DNA from: G963662985 sp963662985
GTDB taxonomy: Bacteria > Chloroflexota > Anaerolineae > Anaerolineales > UBA11579
Assembly: GCA_963662985.1 (NCBI GenBank)
Contig: OY760067.1
Span: forward strand, 930,001 to 994,000
DNA: 64,000 bases
Reading direction: 5' to 3'
Shown here one piece after another: positions 1-9,430 of this stretch (positions within the stretch are counted from its first letter, which is position 1; each line of letters begins with the position of its first letter). The position numbers were made by a program, and so were the translations under genes. The notes under the pieces were generated by a model. That model saw nothing but the letters and a program-made list of their open reading frames with translations. It searched no databases and had not been told where the DNA came from.

Positions 1-1108
1 CAGATGGGGCTGTGACAATAATATCTAAATCGTATTCTCTTTCTAAACGTTCTTGGATAATCTCCATATGAAACATTCCTAAAAACCCACAACGAAAGCC
101 AAAATTTAGTGCTTGCGACGTCTCGGGTTCGTAGGTAAGCGCAGCGTCATTTAATTGAAGCTTTTCTAAAGCTTCTTTTAAATTATCATAATCTTCTCCT
201 TCAACAGGGAAAATACCAGCAAAAACCATTGGCTTTGCTTTTTGGTATCCAGGAAGTGCTTCTTTTGCTGGGTTTTGCTTAAGCGTGATTGTATCCCCGA
301 CATGGCACTCAGAAACAGTTTTTAATCCAGTAGCAATATAACCGACACTTCCAGCTTTTAAAGTTTTTTGAGGGGTCATTTGAGGACAAAAAGTTCCAAT
401 TTCTACAGGACGCAAAGTTGATCCTGAAATCATTAGATTTAAGTCATCTTGGTGATTAACTGTCCCTTGCATTAAACGAACGTAAGCAACAACACCTTTG
501 AAAGAATCATAGTGTGAATCAAAAATTAATGCTTGAAGGGGGGCATCTGGATCCCCAGTTGGTGGATCAATTTTAGTCACAATTGCTTCTAAAACCGCTT
601 CAATATTAATGCCATCTTTTGCGGAAATACGAATAACTTCTTCAGGTTTGCCACCAAGAAGTGCGCAAATTTCTTCTGCAACTTCATCTGGACGAGCTGA
701 GATAAGATCTATTTTATTTATTACAGGGATAATTTTAAGATCTGATTCAAACGCTAAGAATAAATTTGCTAATGTTTGTGCTTCCATTCCTTGTGTTGCA
801 TCAACCACAAGTATTGCACCCTCACATGCCGCTAATGCCCGACTTACTTCATAACCAAAATCTACATGACCTGGAGTATCAATTAGATTTAATTCATACG
901 TTTTTCCATCATTTGCCTTATAATCCATTTTTACAGCTGATGCTTTTATTGTGACACCTTTTTCCCGTTCTAAGTCCATGGTATCTAGCACTTGAGCTTG
1001 CATCTCTCTTTCAGATATAGTGCCAGTTATTTGAAGCATTCGATCAGCTAATGTTGATTTTCCATGATCTATATGTGCAATGATACAAAAATTTCTAATA
1101 TTATCCAT
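1..1108 (-). CDS. lepA: Elongation factor 4 (LepA), N-terminal part, cut by window edge
   Basis: Ribosome back-translocase GTPase. About the first 369 residues of a protein usually near 600 residues are present; the gene runs off the left edge. The reverse-strand translation opens with MDNIRNFCIIAHIDHGKST, the P-loop of translational GTPases, and near the edge reads EIIQERLEREYDLDIIVTAPS, which is typical LepA domain II-III sequence. The ATG follows a GGAAAAAAGA stretch that can act as a ribosome site. A TATAAT at 1189-1194 on the minus strand is a plausible -10 box, giving a leader of roughly 75 nt. A terminator separates it from the upstream LysM gene. Identification is firm. Confidence 0.96.
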   Translation of the reverse strand, partial: MDNIRNFCIIAHIDHGKSTLADRMLQITGTISEREMQAQVLDTMDLEREKGVTIKASAVKMDYKANDGKTYELNLIDTPGHVDFGYEVSRALAACEGAILVVDATQGMEAQTLANLFLAFESDLKIIPVINKIDLISARPDEVAEEICALLGGKPEEVIRISAKDGINIEAVLEAIVTKIDPPTGDPDAPLQALIFDSHYDSFKGVVAYVRLMQGTVNHQDDLNLMISGSTLRPVEIGTFCPQMTPQKTLKAGSVGYIATGLKTVSECHVGDTITLKQNPAKEALPGYQKAKPMVFAGIFPVEGEDYDNLKEALEKLQLNDAALTYEPETSQALNFGFRCGFLGMFHMEIIQERLEREYDLDIIVTAPS

Positions 1109-1207
1109 TCTTTTTTCCAAACAGTAATTAAATCTCTACCGTTTTTTTACCTTACTTTAGTTTTGCTCTTATATATGACGATTAGCATATTATAATCTAT
1201 CTTTAAA

Positions 1208-1244
1208 TAAAAAAAGAAGACACCTAAAATGAAGGCATCTTCTT
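1208..1244 (-). terminator. Rho-independent terminator after the LysM-type gene
   Basis: On the minus strand AAGAAGAUGCC pairs with GGUGUCUUCUU, with two G-U wobbles, and a run of T follows. The stem is continuous only when read on the minus strand, so it terminates the LysM-type gene and insulates lepA. Confidence 0.75.
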
Positions 1245-1260
1245 GTATAAATATATTTTA

Positions 1261-2082
1261 TCAATTAAATGAACTTTTTCGATTCATATTAAATGAGAAG
1301 ACTCCTAAGCCCAAACCGACTAGAATTAAACCAAGCCCAAGAATTCCAAACAATGGTGATCGGCCTCCTTCGCTAGGTGATACTTGTTGTGCAATCAAAT
1401 CAGAACTTTTTTGTGCGCCAAAATTGTAAAAAATCTCATCACCAGCAGTTAAGTCGATTATTGTATGAAGCTTCTTGGTAGAATTATATCCGTCAGGTAT
1501 AGCCATTGTAATCGTATAATTTCCTTCAGGAAGTTCATAAAAACAGCTATATTGATCGTCTCTTTCAGGGTCATTAATTGTATTCTTAGCACCAGTAAAT
1601 TGAGCATTTCTTTCACTCACACTAACTGCACCTTCTGTCATCATAGGTTCTTCTTCTTCTCGAAAAGCATTTCCATTTATATCTTCATATAAAAGTACAC
1701 AAATAGTACCAGTACCGGGTCCTTCTGGAAATGGAGTAGGTTCTAAATTTGTTGTGTCAACATAACCTTCAATCGTTGCAGTTGGTTCAGGTGTTTGAAT
1801 AGCAATTACAATTTTTTGTCCTAAATAAATGGTAGGGTCTTGTTCCGATATATCTGCATTCATTTGATAAATATCTTGAAGATCCACTCCTGTTTTTGCA
1901 GAGATATCCCAAAGACTATAGTCATTCTCAGTTACAGTATAATAAATTCTCCCGAATTCATTAGGAGTAGCTGTAACAAAATCTGTTTGCAGAGCAGGAG
2001 AAGCTATTACTGAAAGAGTGCTCACAATCAATAAAGCCAAAAATAAAACTACTACAGGTGTTACATATAAAAATTTCTTCAT
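1261..2082 (-). CDS. LysM-like, SdrD-B-like protein with signal peptide and C-terminal membrane anchor
   Basis: Predicted surface protein of 273 residues. A signal segment (about residues 4-28) is followed by a LysM-like stretch (about 45-95: YYTVTENDYSLWDISAKTG and the closing YLGQKIVI). Next come a Thr/Pro linker and a domain resembling SdrD B-like or carboxypeptidase-regulatory folds (CVLLYEDINGNAF, LPEGNYTITM). The protein ends in one hydrophobic helix (PLFGILGLGLILVGLGLG) and a basic tail, the layout of a C-terminally anchored wall protein. The ATG at 2082 is chosen over the TTG at 2100 because AAGGA lies 8 bases before it. Substrate and function are unknown; peptidoglycan binding is inferred from the LysM-like part only. 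Confidence 0.75.
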   Translation of the reverse strand: MKKFLYVTPVVVLFLALLIVSTLSVIASPALQTDFVTATPNEFGRIYYTVTENDYSLWDISAKTGVDLQDIYQMNADISEQDPTIYLGQKIVIAIQTPEPTATIEGYVDTTNLEPTPFPEGPGTGTICVLLYEDINGNAFREEEEPMMTEGAVSVSERNAQFTGAKNTINDPERDDQYSCFYELPEGNYTITMAIPDGYNSTKKLHTIIDLTAGDEIFYNFGAQKSSDLIAQQVSPSEGGRSPLFGILGLGLILVGLGLGVFSFNMNRKSSFN

Positions 2083-2222
2083 GATAAAATCCTTCAACAA
2101 TTCAGATTAGCTTCAAATACTGATTAATTGTAGAATAGATATAAGAAAATTCTTTTGGAATTAATCATTCTATTACTTAGAAAATCATCTTTAGTATAAT
2201 TGAGTTTGATAATTCTGAAAAC

Positions 2223-3233
2223 ATGGAAAAAAATTTGAAACAAATTTTGATTAATGAAACCCAAAAACATATTCGTCCATTGGACCTTTCAAAGGATTTA
2301 AAAGAAGTTGCCGATATTATCGAAACTTGCTTTGACAATTATTTAGATGATGATGGATATCGTTTTTTAAGGCATTTACGTTCAATAGCTGCAAATCGCT
2401 CATTACAATCTAAAGCACAATTATTTTTACGAATTCCTATGCAAGGTTTTGTTTGGGAAGAAAATGGAAGAATAATTGGAAATTTAAATTTAATGTATGT
2501 CCGTGCAACAATGCAAGAAAAAATGATATCCTTCTCCAAATCAGGCTATTTAATTGCAAATGTAGCTACATATCCTGAATTTGAAGGCAGGGGGATTGCA
2601 AAAGCATTAACTCAGCATGCACTAAATTATCTGAAATCTAAAAATGTTCAAAATGCTTATTTACAAGTCCGTGAAAATAACCCTGCCGCAATTCATATTT
2701 ATAAAAGCTTTGGATTTCAAGAATTTGCTCGTCGATCAACATGGTTTAAAATTCCTCAAAGAAATAATTTTCAATTATTTGAAACGAATGAATATAAAAT
2801 AGAAAAACCAAAACCGAAAGATTGGCAATCGATAAAAAACATGTTTCAAAAAAATTATCCTCGAAAAGTTCAGTGGCATTTACCTATCCAATTATCGTTA
2901 ATTAGAACTGATTTTCTGGGATATTTAAATCGATCCTTTTATGATATTGATTTTAAACAATGGACATTGTATAAGAAAAACAATGTTCACTCAGTCTTAG
3001 GAAGTGTAGTATGGCAAACTTCAAAAAATATGACAAATTATATTTGGGTAGCAAGTGACCAAGAAAATGATGATGTAGTACTTAAGAATCTAGTGCCATA
3101 TCTGGAAAATGATATTAATCGTAAAAAAATAACTTTTGATTTCCCGATAAACAGAGGAAAAGATATTTTGCCAAAGCTTGGTTTTTCTCATAAACAAAAT
3201 TTGATATGGATGAATTGGTCTTCATATCATTAA
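2223..3233 (+). CDS. GNAT family N-acetyltransferase, two-lobed
   Basis: Protein of 336 residues. The N-terminal half is a GNAT acetyltransferase: the acetyl-CoA loop GRGIAKAL is at about residues 122-129, followed by the typical VRENNPAAIHIYKSFGF block. The C-terminal half (about 190-336) has no clear motif and resembles the degenerate second GNAT lobe found in double-GNAT proteins. A TATAAT (2195-2200) lies 22 bases before the ATG and no strong Shine-Dalgarno site is visible. It is followed closely by a CoA-binding protein and a membrane protein on the same strand, probably one transcript. The acceptor substrate cannot be told. Confidence 0.85.
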   Translation: MEKNLKQILINETQKHIRPLDLSKDLKEVADIIETCFDNYLDDDGYRFLRHLRSIAANRSLQSKAQLFLRIPMQGFVWEENGRIIGNLNLMYVRATMQEKMISFSKSGYLIANVATYPEFEGRGIAKALTQHALNYLKSKNVQNAYLQVRENNPAAIHIYKSFGFQEFARRSTWFKIPQRNNFQLFETNEYKIEKPKPKDWQSIKNMFQKNYPRKVQWHLPIQLSLIRTDFLGYLNRSFYDIDFKQWTLYKKNNVHSVLGSVVWQTSKNMTNYIWVASDQENDDVVLKNLVPYLENDINRKKITFDFPINRGKDILPKLGFSHKQNLIWMNWSSYH

Positions 3234-3251
3234 CCCTAGAGAGGTTCAAAG

Positions 3252-3656
3252 ATGGAAGAAAAAGCATTAATTAAATCAATTATTGAAAACACTAAAAACA
3301 TAGCAGTTGTAGGTCACTCAGCCAATCCTCAAAAAAGCAGCTATGAAATCGCTGAATATTTACGATTGGTAGGTTTTAATATATACCCTGTTAATCCAAG
3401 CGTTGAAACTATCAATGGTAGAAAATCGTATAGTAATTTAAAAGAAATACCAGAAAAAATAGATGTTGTTCAAGTTTTTCGGCGATCTGAATTTCTACCT
3501 GAGATTGTAAAAGAAGCAATTGAAGTAAATGCCGGTGCTGTTTGGGGACAATTTGGTGTTGAAAGTGCTGAGGCAGAAAAAATAGCAAAAGAAGCGGGTA
3601 TACCAATTGTTATGGATCGTTGTTTAAAGGTTGAATATAATCGTAATAAAAAATAA
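3252..3656 (+). CDS. CoA-binding domain protein (YccU type)
   Basis: Small Rossmann-fold protein of 134 residues. It opens with KNIAVVGHSANPQKSSYEIAEYL, the nucleotide-binding turn of the CoA_binding_2 family. It continues with GFNIYPVNPS, DVVQVFRR and GAVWGQFGV, and ends with the conserved MDRCLKVE motif. Full length for the family. It starts 18 bases after the acetyltransferase and has AGAGG seven bases before the ATG, so co-transcription is likely. The biochemical role of this family is not settled. Confidence 0.88.
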   Translation: MEEKALIKSIIENTKNIAVVGHSANPQKSSYEIAEYLRLVGFNIYPVNPSVETINGRKSYSNLKEIPEKIDVVQVFRRSEFLPEIVKEAIEVNAGAVWGQFGVESAEAEKIAKEAGIPIVMDRCLKVEYNRNKK

Positions 3657-3670
3657 AAGGAAGTATAAAA

Positions 3671-4057
3671 ATGAAATTGATTTTACGTTTAGCGTTAAAT
3701 GCTGGTGCTGTTTTTCTAGCCGTAAACCTAATCCCTGGATTAGTTCCACAAAATGATGTATGGTGGGCATATGTAATCTTTGGTTTAGTTCTAGGACTTC
3801 TTAATGGCTTATTAAAGCCATTATTGAAACTTTTAACCTGCCCTTTGATCTTATTAACCCTTGGTTTGTTTAATCTTGTAATCAATACAATTATGCTTTA
3901 TGCAGCTAATTGGGTTGGTAGTATGTTTGAAAGTGGATTATATATTGAGAATTTCTGGAGCGCTTTGTTAGGAGCCGTTATAATTAGTGTTATTAATGTT
4001 CTTTTTGATGGATTAGTAAAAGATTCTAAAAAGAAAAAGAAAAAACATAAAAAATAA
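3671..4057 (+). CDS. Phage-holin-4 superfamily membrane protein (YvlD-like)
   Basis: Protein of 128 residues with four hydrophobic segments. The central GLVLGLLNGLLKPLLKLLTCPLILLTLGLFNLVIN pattern (quoted in two parts: GLVLGLLNGLLKPLLKLLTC, then PLILLTLGLFNLVIN) is characteristic of the Phage_holin_4_2/YvlD family. The C-terminus is a lysine-rich tail. AAGGAAG precedes the ATG. Despite the family name, chromosomal members are ordinary membrane proteins, often linked with envelope stress. No phage genes are nearby. Confidence 0.85.
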   Translation: MKLILRLALNAGAVFLAVNLIPGLVPQNDVWWAYVIFGLVLGLLNGLLKPLLKLLTCPLILLTLGLFNLVINTIMLYAANWVGSMFESGLYIENFWSALLGAVIISVINVLFDGLVKDSKKKKKKHKK

Positions 4058-4071
4058 ATATAGGAAAAAAA

Positions 4072-5646
4072 TTGAAAAATAATATTCTAAAACTAGTTGA
4101 AATTACTACAGGAATAATTTTATTAGGATTTGCATTAGCTGGTATCTCCAATGGATTTTCAAATTTTAATGGCTGGATTGGGTTTAGTGTATTATTACTC
4201 ATTTGTTTATCTATCATATTTATAACATGGAAAAGTTTCAAAAATGAATGCCCGCCAAATTATGTTTTGGTGGGCATTCTTATTGCTATAAGTCTCCGCA
4301 TTATTTTAGGGGTTATGTGGGCTGTTCTATTGCCAATTTATGGGTACGATACCGAAGTAAATCAAGCCGGCTATATTATGTCTGATGCTTATTACAGAGA
4401 CAACGCTGCATGGGAATTAGCCAAAAGTAAAGATTCGCTTTTTGAAGCATTTCGAAATTATTCAAATACTGATCAATATGGTGGCTTATTATTTTTAAGT
4501 GGTTTAATCTATCGTGTTTTCGGTGGAAGTATACATCAACCATTATTGATGATTGTTCTCTCATCAACTATATCTGGTCTTGCTGTTCTATTTATTTGGG
4601 GAATTAGCAAGAATTTATGGAACGATAATGTTTCAAAATGGGCTTTATGGTTAATGGTTTTTTATCCAGAGTTATCTATGTTGGGAAGTTCTCAAATGAG
4701 AGAGGCTTTTACTCCAACATTAATTTTAATCAGTGTATTTTATTTTATTAAATGGCTTGATTCAAAGAAAATCCAGATGCTTTTAGTTACAATAATCTCA
4801 GGAACCTTGCTTCTAAGTTTTTCAAATCCAACATTTTTACTTGCCGTTTTTATGCTACTTATTCTTTATTTAGCAAAGACAAACTTAACTATTTTTAGAA
4901 AAAAATGGTTATGGGTTGCTATTATTTTTGGAATTATTTTAATAATCCTTAGTATGTTTGTTTTTAGCGATTTTATCAATCATTGGATGGAAGCAAGTCA
5001 ATGGGAAAAATATTTAGCTCAAAACTCTTCTGGCTGGGTGCAACGGCAATTCCGAAGAATGCCAGCTTGGAGCCACGTACCTTTTGTTGTATTTTATGGA
5101 ATTTTCCGACCTTTATTACCTTCAGCATTAATTGCAAGTGGTGCTCCAATATGGAAAGCAATTGGTGTTTGGCGAGCATTAGGTTGGACAACTGTATTGT
5201 TGGTTCTAATTTACGCAACCTTTCTATCAATTAGATATATTTCTAAAGATAAAAAAGCTCTCCCCCTTATTATTTCACAATGGGTTATCATTTTAATAGC
5301 TTCTTATCGTGGAGGAGGAGATCAATGGGATAGTCCTCGATATCGAGCCATATTTGCAGGCTTTCAACTAATAATAATTGGGTGGGCTATATATATGCAT
5401 AAAAAAGAAAAAGATCCTTGGCTACGTCGTGCATTCATTGCTGCTATTGTTATGGTTATTTGGTTTGTACCTTGGTATTCAAGACGGTATATTGAACTTC
5501 CTTTTAGTTGGGATCTTGTTGATCTTCCTGATGCAATAGGTGTCCCGATTATTCTTATCCTAATGTTTTGGCTCGTTGACTGGTTTTTATGGATTTACCA
5601 AACAAATCGTTCTTCAAAAGTTAGTGATAATAAAAAAGGTTCCTAA
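4072..5646 (+). CDS. Polytopic membrane protein, GT-C glycosyltransferase-like
   Basis: Integral membrane protein of 524 residues with roughly 11-12 hydrophobic helices. The first large loop contains YGYDTEVNQAGYIMSDAYYR followed by DNAAWELA. Such an acidic extracytoplasmic loop is common in GT-C (family 39-like) enzymes that use lipid-linked sugars. The start is TTG with TAGGAAAAAA just upstream; no nearby ATG fits better. It is last in a four-gene run and ends inside a terminator hairpin. The glycosyltransferase assignment is inferred from topology and the loop motif, not from overall similarity. Confidence 0.65.
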   Translation: MKNNILKLVEITTGIILLGFALAGISNGFSNFNGWIGFSVLLLICLSIIFITWKSFKNECPPNYVLVGILIAISLRIILGVMWAVLLPIYGYDTEVNQAGYIMSDAYYRDNAAWELAKSKDSLFEAFRNYSNTDQYGGLLFLSGLIYRVFGGSIHQPLLMIVLSSTISGLAVLFIWGISKNLWNDNVSKWALWLMVFYPELSMLGSSQMREAFTPTLILISVFYFIKWLDSKKIQMLLVTIISGTLLLSFSNPTFLLAVFMLLILYLAKTNLTIFRKKWLWVAIIFGIILIILSMFVFSDFINHWMEASQWEKYLAQNSSGWVQRQFRRMPAWSHVPFVVFYGIFRPLLPSALIASGAPIWKAIGVWRALGWTTVLLVLIYATFLSIRYISKDKKALPLIISQWVIILIASYRGGGDQWDSPRYRAIFAGFQLIIIGWAIYMHKKEKDPWLRRAFIAAIVMVIWFVPWYSRRYIELPFSWDLVDLPDAIGVPIILILMFWLVDWFLWIYQTNRSSKVSDNKKGS

Positions 5647-5660
5647 AAAGGAACCTTTTT
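5633..5660. terminator. Bidirectional terminator between convergent genes
   Basis: Stem AAAAAGGTTCC / GGAACCTTTTT with a 5-6 base loop, T-run on one side and A-run on the other. It overlaps the stop codon of the membrane protein and touches the end of the LOG-family gene, so it serves both. Confidence 0.85.
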
Positions 5661-6255
5661 ATATGTCTGTTCTTTCGATCCATTCATGTAATTGTCCGGA
5701 TGGAACATAAGATTGCATTTTGTTCAAAAGTAATTTTGAATCATTTTCGATAAAATACAAAGAATCATGAAAATCATACGTAAAACCATTATTCTTAAAA
5801 GATAAAAATAAGTCTTTTAAAGCATTATAAAAACCATCTACATTTAAGACTCCTATTGGTTTTTTATGTATTCCAATTTGAGCTAAGGTGAGAGTATCAA
5901 AAAATTCATCCATAGTACCAAAACCACCTGGTAATGCTATAAAACCGTCTGCTAATTCTGCCATACGAGCTTTACGTTGATGCATAGTCTTTTTTACTTC
6001 AAGCTTAGTTATACCTTCAGGTAAAAATTGTGGTATTGTAAACCGTTCTATTGTGATTCCAATGACCTCTCCATTTTGTGACATAACGCCGTCTGCCACT
6101 CGCCCCATCATTCCAGTTTTTCCACCACCATAAACTAAACTAATTCCATTTATTGCTAACAATTGACCTAAATCATAAGCAGAATCTAAATATTTTTGAT
6201 CAATTTGATCAGATGATCCACAATACACTGCTATTCGTTTTAATTTATTTTCCAT
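5659..6255 (-). CDS. LOG family protein (TIGR00730 Rossmann fold, nucleoside 5'-monophosphate phosphoribohydrolase type)
   Basis: Protein of 198 residues. VYCGSSD opens the fold, GGGKTGMMG follows, and PGGFGTMDEFFDTL carries the PGGxGTxxE signature of LOG/cytokinin-activating phosphoribohydrolases. Such enzymes split nucleoside monophosphates into base and ribose 5-phosphate; the natural bacterial substrate is often unknown. It lies 11 bases downstream of the rRNA methyltransferase on the minus strand and is the last gene of that run. Confidence 0.9.
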   Translation of the reverse strand: MENKLKRIAVYCGSSDQIDQKYLDSAYDLGQLLAINGISLVYGGGKTGMMGRVADGVMSQNGEVIGITIERFTIPQFLPEGITKLEVKKTMHQRKARMAELADGFIALPGGFGTMDEFFDTLTLAQIGIHKKPIGVLNVDGFYNALKDLFLSFKNNGFTYDFHDSLYFIENDSKLLLNKMQSYVPSGQLHEWIERTDI

Positions 6256-6266
6256 ATAATTTTCAT

Positions 6267-7508
6267 TTATTTCTTTAAAACAACAATATTTTCAATATGA
6301 TATGTATGAGGAAACATATCTATAGGTGTCACAGATTCTAAGAAGAAACCAGCATCTACTAATTTTCTTACATCTCTTGCTAATGTTGAAGGATCACAAG
6401 ATATATATATTAAAACTTGTGGAGCTTTGTCAATTACCGATTCCAATGCGAATTTTCCTAATCCAGCTCTAGGAGGATCCACTATAATTAAATCAGGTTG
6501 TAATTCTATATTTGGAAGCGCTCTTTCAGCCTTATCTTGATAAATGGATACATTTTCAAATTCATCTAAATTTACACCAAAATCTTCACACGCAGATTCA
6601 CTTAATTCAATACCAATTAATTCTTTTGAATATGGAGCTAAAAATTTACTAAAAAGACCAACCCCACAATATACATCAAAAACTGTAAGATCTTTTCTCT
6701 CAGCAAAATTTTCTTTCACAACTCTCATAACTACGTGAACCATATTTTCAGCACCTGAAAAATTTACTTGAAAAAAACTATCCGCTGTTACTTGAAATGT
6801 CTGATCTAATATCTCAAAAAGCAAATAATTATTTCCAGAAAGAACTCTTCCGCCTTTTGGGTGTATATACATTACTGAAATTGGTAAATCTGCTGAAAAT
6901 TCTGGAATATCTGAATTTTCACTTTCTAAAATCAACATACTATCAGAATAATTATTTTGTCTGAAACTAATTCGATTGATCTGCTCTTCTTCTGGAATTT
7001 GTAAATTCTGCCAAAGATCATTAATGGCAGGCATTGGCAAATAACATTCTTTTGTTTCAATGACTTCATTAGTTCGCCATGTTTGATAACCTAGGTGCCC
7101 ATCCCAAGTAGGATGCATTTGAATCGTGTTACGATAATATTTTTGATCTTTTGATGGAACAATTGGATGCATTGGTACAGAATCAAAATTTGCAATGCGA
7201 ATAAAAGCATCTTCTACAATTTCTTGTTTTGTTTTAAGTTGCTCTTGATATGACATATGTTGATAATGACATCCGCCACATTCAGTGAAATGCTGACAAA
7301 ATGGTTCTATGCGGTTTGAAGAAGGTTCTAAAATTTCAATAAGCTTTGCTCGTGTAAACCCTTTTTTTTCTTCCACTAGCTCAATTCGAATTTTTTCACC
7401 CGGAAGAGAGAAAGGAACAAAAACAGCTCGACCATCATCAAGGCGACCAAAACATTCTCCTCCATATGCAAATTTATCAACAATTATTTCAAATGTTTTA
7501 TTATCCAT
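6267..7508 (-). CDS. TrmA/RumA family RNA (uracil-C5)-methyltransferase with 4Fe-4S cluster
   Basis: SAM-dependent m5U methyltransferase of 413 residues. An N-terminal TRAM-like domain (about 1-65) is followed by the iron-sulfur cysteines C71, C77 and C80 (CQHFTECGGC) and probably C155 (KECYLP). The C-terminal Rossmann domain has FDVYCGVGLFS and IVDPPRAGLG, with the catalytic SCDPSTLARD around residue 370. The cluster points to a 23S rRNA enzyme (RlmD/RlmCD group) more than to TrmA, but the exact target uridine is not decided by sequence. The start overlaps the upstream aminotransferase end by 8 bases. Confidence 0.9.
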   Translation of the reverse strand: MDNKTFEIIVDKFAYGGECFGRLDDGRAVFVPFSLPGEKIRIELVEEKKGFTRAKLIEILEPSSNRIEPFCQHFTECGGCHYQHMSYQEQLKTKQEIVEDAFIRIANFDSVPMHPIVPSKDQKYYRNTIQMHPTWDGHLGYQTWRTNEVIETKECYLPMPAINDLWQNLQIPEEEQINRISFRQNNYSDSMLILESENSDIPEFSADLPISVMYIHPKGGRVLSGNNYLLFEILDQTFQVTADSFFQVNFSGAENMVHVVMRVVKENFAERKDLTVFDVYCGVGLFSKFLAPYSKELIGIELSESACEDFGVNLDEFENVSIYQDKAERALPNIELQPDLIIVDPPRAGLGKFALESVIDKAPQVLIYISCDPSTLARDVRKLVDAGFFLESVTPIDMFPHTYHIENIVVLKK

Positions 7509-8577
7509 TAATAAAATTATCCATTAAATCAAAAAGATTTTCACAATCTTCCAGTGTCGTTTCTCCCATATGACCAATGCGGAAAGTCCTATTCTTTAAA
7601 GAACCATAACCATTAGTTATTCGGGTACCATTATCGATTAAGAATTTATTCAAACCGCTAATATCATACTCTAAATCATTATTGATTGTTGTGACAGTTT
7701 GAGAACGATATCCTTCTGGTGCATATAATGATAAACCATATTTAGCTGTCCATTCAGCAGAAGCTTGTGCCATAGCTGTGTGGCGAGCCCAACGATTCTC
7801 TAAGCCTTCTTGATTAAGAATTCGTTCTAATTGTGCATCAAGTGCATAAAACAAGGAAATAGGGGCAGTTGTTGGCATAGAATTAGTAGTGCGATGTTTT
7901 TCTAAACGAAGAAAATCAAAATACCAACCACGTTGCTCAACTTGAGCAGCTCTTTCCATTGCTCGATCACTTACTGCCGCAAATGCAATTCCAGGAGGTA
8001 AGGCTAAACATTTTTGAGATGATGTAAGCATATAATCTACACCCCAAGCATCCATCTCAATTTTTGTGCCTGCCATTGAAGAAACAGTATCAACACATAA
8101 AATTGTTTCAGGTGATACTTCTTTGATAACTTTTGAAATTTCTTCTACTGGATTCATAAGTCCTGTTGAAGTTTCGTTATGTATTACGGTTACTATTTGA
8201 TATTTTTTCCCATCAATTAATTTTGCTACATCTTCTCCACGAATAGGTTCATTCCATGGAGTTTCATAAATATCAGCATCTTTTCCATTTAATTTACCTA
8301 CATCGTACCAACGTTTACCAAAAGCACCATTTACTAAAGAAAGCATTTTTCCACCGGGATCGACAAAGTTTCGCACCGCTGCTTCGTGCAAACCTGTTCC
8401 TGTGGATGGTGTAATAAAAACTCTATATTTAGTCTTAAAAATCTCCTCCATCCGATCTGAAGTACGATGAAAAATTTCTTCAAATTGTGTGCTTCGATGA
8501 GGGATCATAGGTTTCGCCTGTGCTTGAAGCACTTCATCGGCCACATCAACTGGACCGGGAACAAACATATGGTTCAT
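7501..8577 (-). CDS. Class V aminotransferase, alanine/serine-glyoxylate type
   Basis: PLP enzyme of 358 residues. It begins MFVPGPVDVADEVLQAQ, the usual start of the serine/alanine-glyoxylate and serine-pyruvate aminotransferase group. TPSTGTGLHEAAV binds the cofactor phosphate, and the Schiff-base lysine is in SSQKCLALPPG at about residue 190. The C-terminus has the NRTFRIGHMGE block of the family. GGAG precedes the ATG. It sits between tlyA and an RNA methyltransferase on the minus strand, a housekeeping run without an obvious pathway link. The amino donor (serine, alanine, phosphonate) cannot be told. Confidence 0.9.
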   Translation of the reverse strand: MNHMFVPGPVDVADEVLQAQAKPMIPHRSTQFEEIFHRTSDRMEEIFKTKYRVFITPSTGTGLHEAAVRNFVDPGGKMLSLVNGAFGKRWYDVGKLNGKDADIYETPWNEPIRGEDVAKLIDGKKYQIVTVIHNETSTGLMNPVEEISKVIKEVSPETILCVDTVSSMAGTKIEMDAWGVDYMLTSSQKCLALPPGIAFAAVSDRAMERAAQVEQRGWYFDFLRLEKHRTTNSMPTTAPISLFYALDAQLERILNQEGLENRWARHTAMAQASAEWTAKYGLSLYAPEGYRSQTVTTINNDLEYDISGLNKFLIDNGTRITNGYGSLKNRTFRIGHMGETTLEDCENLFDLMDNFING

Positions 8578-8620
8578 TTTAATTTCTCCTGTAAAAAGAC
8601 TAATAAGTCTTCAATTATTT

Positions 8621-9424
8621 TTATTTACTTTCTTCATCAACTGAGAGAATAATTTGGTCCACCAATTGATGTGTATCCACTTTGCTTTGCTGAGGAAACC
8701 CCAGCCAAGCCAGAAATTCACGATTTCCTTTAGGGCCTAACACAGGTGAAGGTGCTAAGCCCCGCACCTGATAACCTTCTTGGTGAATAAAATCTAAGAT
8801 ATCAAATAAAACTTTGCGGTGAACAAAAGGATCTCTAACAACACCTTTGCCTCGAGATACTTCTTTCTTTCCAGCTTCAAATTGTGGTTTAATAAGTGCC
8901 ATTACTTGGGCATCACTTGAGTTCTCAAACCATTTTTTTACTACAGGAAGAAGAACTTTCAATGAAATAAATGATGCATCAATAGTAACATGCTGTACTG
9001 GTTCTGGTAAACTTTCAATATAACGAGCATTTGTGCTTTCCATAACAACTACACGTTGATCTTGACGTAATTTCCAATGGAGAATCCCTTTCCCAACGTC
9101 AATCGCATACACCTTTTTAGCACCAGCTTGTAACATACAGTCAGTAAAACCACCTGTGGAAGAACCAAGATCAGCACAAATTTTATCTTTATAATCTAAA
9201 AGGAAAATATCCATTGCTGCAGCTAATTTTTCACCCCCACGTGAAACAAATCGCTGTTGTTTGCGAATTTCTAACGTAACAGATGTATCTATTTTTTGAG
9301 ATGGTTTGAGTAGTTTTTGTCCATTTGCAAATACTTCACCAGCCATAATCAGACGTTGTGCTAAAGCCCTACTCTCAACATTCCCTTTTTCAACTAATAA
9401 AACATCTACACGTTCTTTTGACAT
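8621..9424 (-). CDS. tlyA: TlyA family rRNA 2'-O-methyltransferase / hemolysin-like
   Basis: Protein of 267 residues with an N-terminal S4 RNA-binding domain (MSKERVDVLLVEKGNVESRA, GEVFANG) and a C-terminal FtsJ-like Rossmann domain (ADLGSSTGGFTDCML, YAIDVGKG, TIDASFISLK). TlyA enzymes methylate ribose in 16S and 23S rRNA. No Shine-Dalgarno site precedes the ATG. Instead a -10 box lies six bases upstream, so the mRNA is predicted leaderless. Confidence 0.93.
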   Translation of the reverse strand: MSKERVDVLLVEKGNVESRALAQRLIMAGEVFANGQKLLKPSQKIDTSVTLEIRKQQRFVSRGGEKLAAAMDIFLLDYKDKICADLGSSTGGFTDCMLQAGAKKVYAIDVGKGILHWKLRQDQRVVVMESTNARYIESLPEPVQHVTIDASFISLKVLLPVVKKWFENSSDAQVMALIKPQFEAGKKEVSRGKGVVRDPFVHRKVLFDILDFIHQEGYQVRGLAPSPVLGPKGNREFLAWLGFPQQSKVDTHQLVDQIILSVDEESK

Positions 9425-9430
9425 TGAGCA

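Noticed and set aside
3671..4057. Holin-family protein as a sign of a prophage
   Set aside because: No other phage gene, integrase or attachment site is nearby. The family has many ordinary chromosomal members.
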